A DNA stretch of 64,000 bases from Marivirga tractuosa DSM 4126. GTDB lineage: Bacteria > Bacteroidota > Bacteroidia > Cytophagales > Cyclobacteriaceae. The stretch spans positions 2,759,001-2,823,000 of the forward strand of contig NC_014759.1 of the NCBI RefSeq assembly GCF_000183425.1, written 5' to 3'. The stretch's first letter is position 1. The number at the start of each line of letters is the position of its first letter. Made by a program: the position numbers and the translations under genes. The notes beneath the pieces are model-generated. The model worked only from the letters and a program-made list of their open reading frames with translations. It was not told the DNA's origin and made no database searches. Below, piece after piece: positions 61,241 to 64,000 of the stretch.

Positions 61241-61601
61241 ATCTGTCAGATTTAATGATGATCGTTGAATATACATTATATCCAATTTACCCATTTCTAA
61301 TATCAATTAAAACAGATATGGAGTCAAATTTGTTCTATAGTCTAAATACTATCATTATTTCCATACTTGGAAAAATCTAATTTTATGTAAGGTATGTAGA
61401 CTTAATTATCTTTCAGAAAGACAGCAGTTCATTTTAAAAGAAGTAATCTTACCCTTGGTGTGTTATTTTTTGGAGATGGTCGAAATCACGACTCCTTTAA
61501 TATAGCGTGATTTTAGAATCAAATTAGTTTAAAAGAAATTGTGGAAATCTCATGAGATTTTTATCATTACTAGTTTTAATAATCAAATATGTTTTAATAA
61601 T
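61241..61601. other. Gene-free stretch
   Basis: About 360 AT-rich bases between two leftward genes. It should hold the promoter of the binding-protein gene and the terminator of the ParA transcript. I see no strong hairpin and no open frame of interest. Confidence 0.6.
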
Positions 61602-61967
61602 TTACTTAAGCTTTTCCATTATTAAATCTTGATGATGGAGATAGAGCACCATGTTTTCTAGCATAATATCAGCACTTTCTTTTTGATTTACCTGATCTAG
61701 CACTTTTTCACAAACCTTATAAAGCACTTGTCTCTCACTAATTTGATGCGCACTGGCAGTTTTTTTTATGAACCCAGCAATTTCATCCTCAAGTAATGCT
61801 CCTTCGGGAAGCTTGTTCAATTTTTGAACTTCGGACTTTAATGATTCTACTTGTGCCAAAGTTGTTGGCTTTTTACTCATGTAGTCTTTATTATCGCCCT
61901 CCTCCTTGGGAGATTGACTTTTCATAAATTCATTTAAATCTTTTAAGGTGTCTTTTTTCTTAGCCAT
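61602..61967 (-). CDS. Small partner protein of ParA, unknown family
   Basis: A 121-residue charged, helical protein: MAKKKDTLKDLNEFMKSQSP, a flexible middle, then LAQVESLKSEVQKLNKLPEGALLEDEIAGFIKKTA, seen as EVQKLNKLPEGALLEDEIAGF, and ISERQVLYKVCEKVLDQV. I recognise no family. It lies ten bases after the ParA-type gene in one transcript, as small adaptors of ParA/MinD ATPases often do. An adaptor or DNA-binding role is inference. Confidence 0.7.
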   Translation of the reverse strand: MAKKKDTLKDLNEFMKSQSPKEEGDNKDYMSKKPTTLAQVESLKSEVQKLNKLPEGALLEDEIAGFIKKTASAHQISERQVLYKVCEKVLDQVNQKESADIMLENMVLYLHHQDLIMEKLK

Positions 61968-61977
61968 TTCAGTTAAT

Positions 61978-62598
61978 TTAAATATGAGCGAGGATTGCTT
62001 TTGCTATTGGCAAAAATTCTTTTTCAGCTAATATAGTGCTGAAATTAGCGAATATATTTTTTGCTGGTACTTTAACTTCTAAGATCTCTGCATCCAGTTC
62101 GGATAAAGCTTCTTTGACCGTATCAATTTTGGTAGCAGAATGCACTCTATTAGGTAAAACCAAAATTTTCAACTTTTTATTTTCATTCAAAGCCGGCTTA
62201 ATATCTTCAACCGTTTGATAGGTAACCAATAAATCATTGGGGGTTAAGCTGGTAGGTACAATTACCAAATCACTCTGAATACTTAGCCTTTTGATATGCT
62301 CATCAGTGGTTTTGCCGGCACTATCCACAACAATAAAGTCGAGCTTTTTAGCTTTTATCTGATCAATGTCCTCCAAAACTCGATGATCTTCAGATCCAAT
62401 TATCGGAAAAACAGCTGATTCTTTTGCTCCGGTTTTGTACAATTCCATTTTTCTCAATGTATTGAGCGTATAATTGGTATCAGTTTCCAGCATCACGAGT
62501 TTATGCCCTAAACTATGCAACATGGTGGCAAAATGAATAGCGCTGGTAGTTTTTCCAGTCCCGCCTTTTCTTGAGATAAATGAAATTATTTTAGTCAT
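61978..62598 (-). CDS. ParA/MinD-type ATPase (orphan)
   Basis: A 206-residue P-loop ATPase of the ParA family. The deviant Walker A is FISRKGGTGKTTSAIHFAT, with the first lysine before GG as in ParA. The next acidic motif is VMLETDTNYT, and FIVVDSAGKTTDEH fits Walker B; LPNRVHSATKID follows. It lacks the N-terminal DNA-binding part of plasmid ParA. No ParB gene is beside it. Short ParA proteins position plasmids, complexes or chromosomes, and here a small unknown protein follows. Confidence 0.85.
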   Translation of the reverse strand: MTKIISFISRKGGTGKTTSAIHFATMLHSLGHKLVMLETDTNYTLNTLRKMELYKTGAKESAVFPIIGSEDHRVLEDIDQIKAKKLDFIVVDSAGKTTDEHIKRLSIQSDLVIVPTSLTPNDLLVTYQTVEDIKPALNENKKLKILVLPNRVHSATKIDTVKEALSELDAEILEVKVPAKNIFANFSTILAEKEFLPIAKAILAHI

Positions 62599-62684
62599 AG
62601 TAAAGAATGAATATCAATAAAAATACATAGCTGTAACCCTTTTTCCAAATGTAGGTTAAATTTGCAAAAAAGATAATCATAAAA

Positions 62685-63275
62685 ATGTATAATACAGCCG
62701 AGATTAATAAGCTTATTCAAACTAGGAGATCAATTTACCCAGCACAGTATTCGGGAGAAAGAGTGGATGATGAGATTGTTCAACAAATGCTGGAAAATGC
62801 CAACTGGGCACCCAATCATAAACACACTGAGCCTTGGCGATTTATTGTTTTTACTGACAAAGGGCTTGATCAGCTTGGTAAATTCCAGGCGGACATTTAT
62901 AAGCAAGTTTCAGCAAAGAATGAAAACTTTGATGAAACTAAAATGGAGAATTTAAGAAATAAACCACTTACAGCTTCGCATGTAATTGCAATTGGTATGA
63001 AAAGGGATGAAAAACATAGTATTCCTGAAGTTGAGGAAGTTGCGGCCGTGGCTGCTGCAGTGCAAAATATGCAATTAACGGCTAGTGCTTATGGAGTAGG
63101 TTGTTACTGGGGCTCAGGTGGAATCACTTATATGGAAGAAGCCAAAAAAGCATTAGCTCTTGAGAAAGAAGATAAACTATTGGGCTTTTTGTATGTAGGA
63201 ATGCCTAAAGATGGTTTTTGGCCTCAAGGTAAACGCAAACCGATCAATGATAAAATTAATTGGGTTCGAGAATAA
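62685..63275 (+). CDS. Nitroreductase family protein
   Basis: A 196-residue FMN-dependent nitroreductase-like protein. The start LIQTRRSIYPAQYSGERVDDEIVQQMLENANWAPNHKHTEPWRF, seen as RRSIYPAQYSG and ANWAPNHKHTEPWRFIVF, carries the FMN-binding Arg and Asn residues. Later AVAAAVQNMQLTASAYGVGCYWGSG and LLGFLYVGMPK are typical. It likely reduces nitro- or quinone compounds with NAD(P)H in the cytosol. It is alone and divergent from the ParA transcript. Confidence 0.9.
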   Translation: MYNTAEINKLIQTRRSIYPAQYSGERVDDEIVQQMLENANWAPNHKHTEPWRFIVFTDKGLDQLGKFQADIYKQVSAKNENFDETKMENLRNKPLTASHVIAIGMKRDEKHSIPEVEEVAAVAAAVQNMQLTASAYGVGCYWGSGGITYMEEAKKALALEKEDKLLGFLYVGMPKDGFWPQGKRKPINDKINWVRE

Positions 63276-63758
63276 ACCACAAAGTAACAGCTAAAGCTGA
63301 TTGTTTTTTTACCACAATAGACAAAAGAGAACAAAAGGACAGCTAAAGCTGTCAAAGTTTTACCACAAAGTTCCCCAAAGTGGTTCACTAAGATTCACAA
63401 AGTGACAGCTTAAACGGATTTTATTTTTGTGAATCTTAGCGTAAGTCTCTGTGCAACTTAGTGTTAGTATCTGTGTAACTCAGTGGTTAAAGAAACAATA
63501 GCCTTTGGCTATCATTTGTTTTCATTAAAGTACTTATGTTTGAGGCATGAATAGTTCAAAAGAATTCATTGCCAAGATAAAACACTTCTATTTTACGTTA
63601 CTTTGTGCAACTTAGTGTAAGCCTCTGTGCAACTCAGTGGTTAAAGTACTAGTAGCCTTTGGCTACCATTTGTTTTATTGATGTTATGCTGCTTTATTTA
63701 AAATTCCGCCATTTTCGTTTAACTTTGTTTTTTTAGAATAAAACTGATTTGAAATTCA
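63276..63758. repeat. Tract of dispersed direct and inverted repeats
   Basis: No gene. Two direct copies of about 77 bases lie at 63446-63522 and 63596-63674; each ends in a short hairpin, ATAGCC-TTT-GGCTAT (63498-63512) and GTAGCC-TTT-GGCTAC (63653-63667), after CTGTGCAACTCAGTGG-like words. A 13-base inverted repeat CTAAGATTCACAA / TTGTGAATCTTAG lies at 63388-63400 and 63427-63439, and GACAGC-TAAA-GCTGTC at 63338-63353. It separates the nitroreductase gene from pheS. Confidence 0.75.
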
Positions 63759-64000
63759 ATGTCTGAAAAGATAAAAGCATTAAAAGCTGAAATATCAGCA
63801 GCAAAGGCTAAAACTCAAGAAGAGTTGGAGGCTTATAGATTAAAATTTATTAGTCGCAAAAGTGTATTAGGAGATCTTTTTGCCGACATTAAAAATATAG
63901 CTCCAGAAGATCGCAAGGCTTTTGGTCAGGAAGTAAACGAAGTAAAGCAATTAGCAGAAGAAAAATTCAAAGAGCTAATTACAGGATTGGAAAGTGCAGA
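63759..64000 (+). CDS. pheS: Phenylalanine-tRNA ligase alpha subunit (5' part)
   Basis: The window ends inside this gene; the first 80 residues are present, starting with ATG at 63759. MSEKIKALKAEISAAKAKTQEELEAYR and KFISRKSVLGDLFADIK, recognised by YRLKFISRKSVLGDLF, match the N-terminal coiled-coil arm of bacterial PheS. It charges tRNA(Phe) together with PheT in the cytosol. The pheT gene is outside this window. Sequence before the start is the repeat tract. Confidence 0.9.
   Translation, partial: MSEKIKALKAEISAAKAKTQEELEAYRLKFISRKSVLGDLFADIKNIAPEDRKAFGQEVNEVKQLAEEKFKELITGLESA

Noticed and set aside
1..64000. CRISPR arrays, rRNA or tRNA genes
   Set aside because: No regularly spaced identical repeats were seen; the repeat tract at 63.3-63.7 kb has only two copies. 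No cloverleaf with a GTTCRANNC-type arm was recognised.

Overview
The window looks like chromosome of a low-GC Bacteroidota bacterium, most likely a marine-type Cytophagales (Marivirga/Fulvivirga-like). The signs are many lipoproteins and outer-membrane beta-barrels, LytS/LytTR signalling, TlpA-family thioredoxins, M13/M16/M3 zinc peptidases, weak Shine-Dalgarno sequences, Bacteroidota-type -7 boxes (TAnnTTTG), and short dispersed intergenic palindromes. Genus assignment is inference; no rRNA or tRNA gene was seen.

Layout. 1-4.1 kb: a truncated DUF3179 membrane protein, then a TPP riboswitch that leads a four-gene operon (methyltransferase, AIR-synthase-fold protein, highly diverged ThiE-like protein, Trm112-like zinc protein). 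4.2-7.0 kb: a possible defence pair, a HEPN/zinc-ribbon protein and an OLD-like ATPase/TOPRIM gene that is broken by one in-frame stop, separated by a long imperfect palindrome. 7-18 kb: envelope proteins, two Crp/Fnr regulators, a twin-CDGSH/glutamate-synthase fusion, a crotonase, and a run of reactive-carbonyl/enone enzymes (VOC, DJ-1-like, CurA-like, quinone-reductase-like). 18-33.8 kb: peptidases, a LytS/LytTR pair, nadC, purN, a TlpA lipoprotein and a four-gene membrane/methyltransferase operon. 33.8-34.9 kb: a PIN-type toxin-antitoxin module bracketed by direct repeats derived from a DoxX-like gene. 34.9-48.8 kb: beta-helix lipoprotein, hydrolases, M3 peptidase, guaB, cstA-like transporter, TPR protein.

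48.8-49.1 kb is a very AT-rich gene-free stretch with a cluster of DnaA-box-like 9-mers. It is followed by an Ig-like lipoprotein, a methyltransferase and mnmG; two parS-like palindromes lie between mnmG and ybeY. Together these make a good candidate for the chromosomal replication origin region. 53.8-64 kb: ybeY, an RsbW-like ATPase, a giant DUF4175 coiled-coil protein, exonuclease III, comF, an orphan ParA-type ATPase with a small partner, a nitroreductase, a dispersed-repeat tract, and the 5' end of pheS.

The most interesting items are the TPP-riboswitch operon with a ThiE homologue lacking key catalytic residues, the HEPN plus OLD-like pair with its nonsense mutation, and the oriC/parS neighbourhood.
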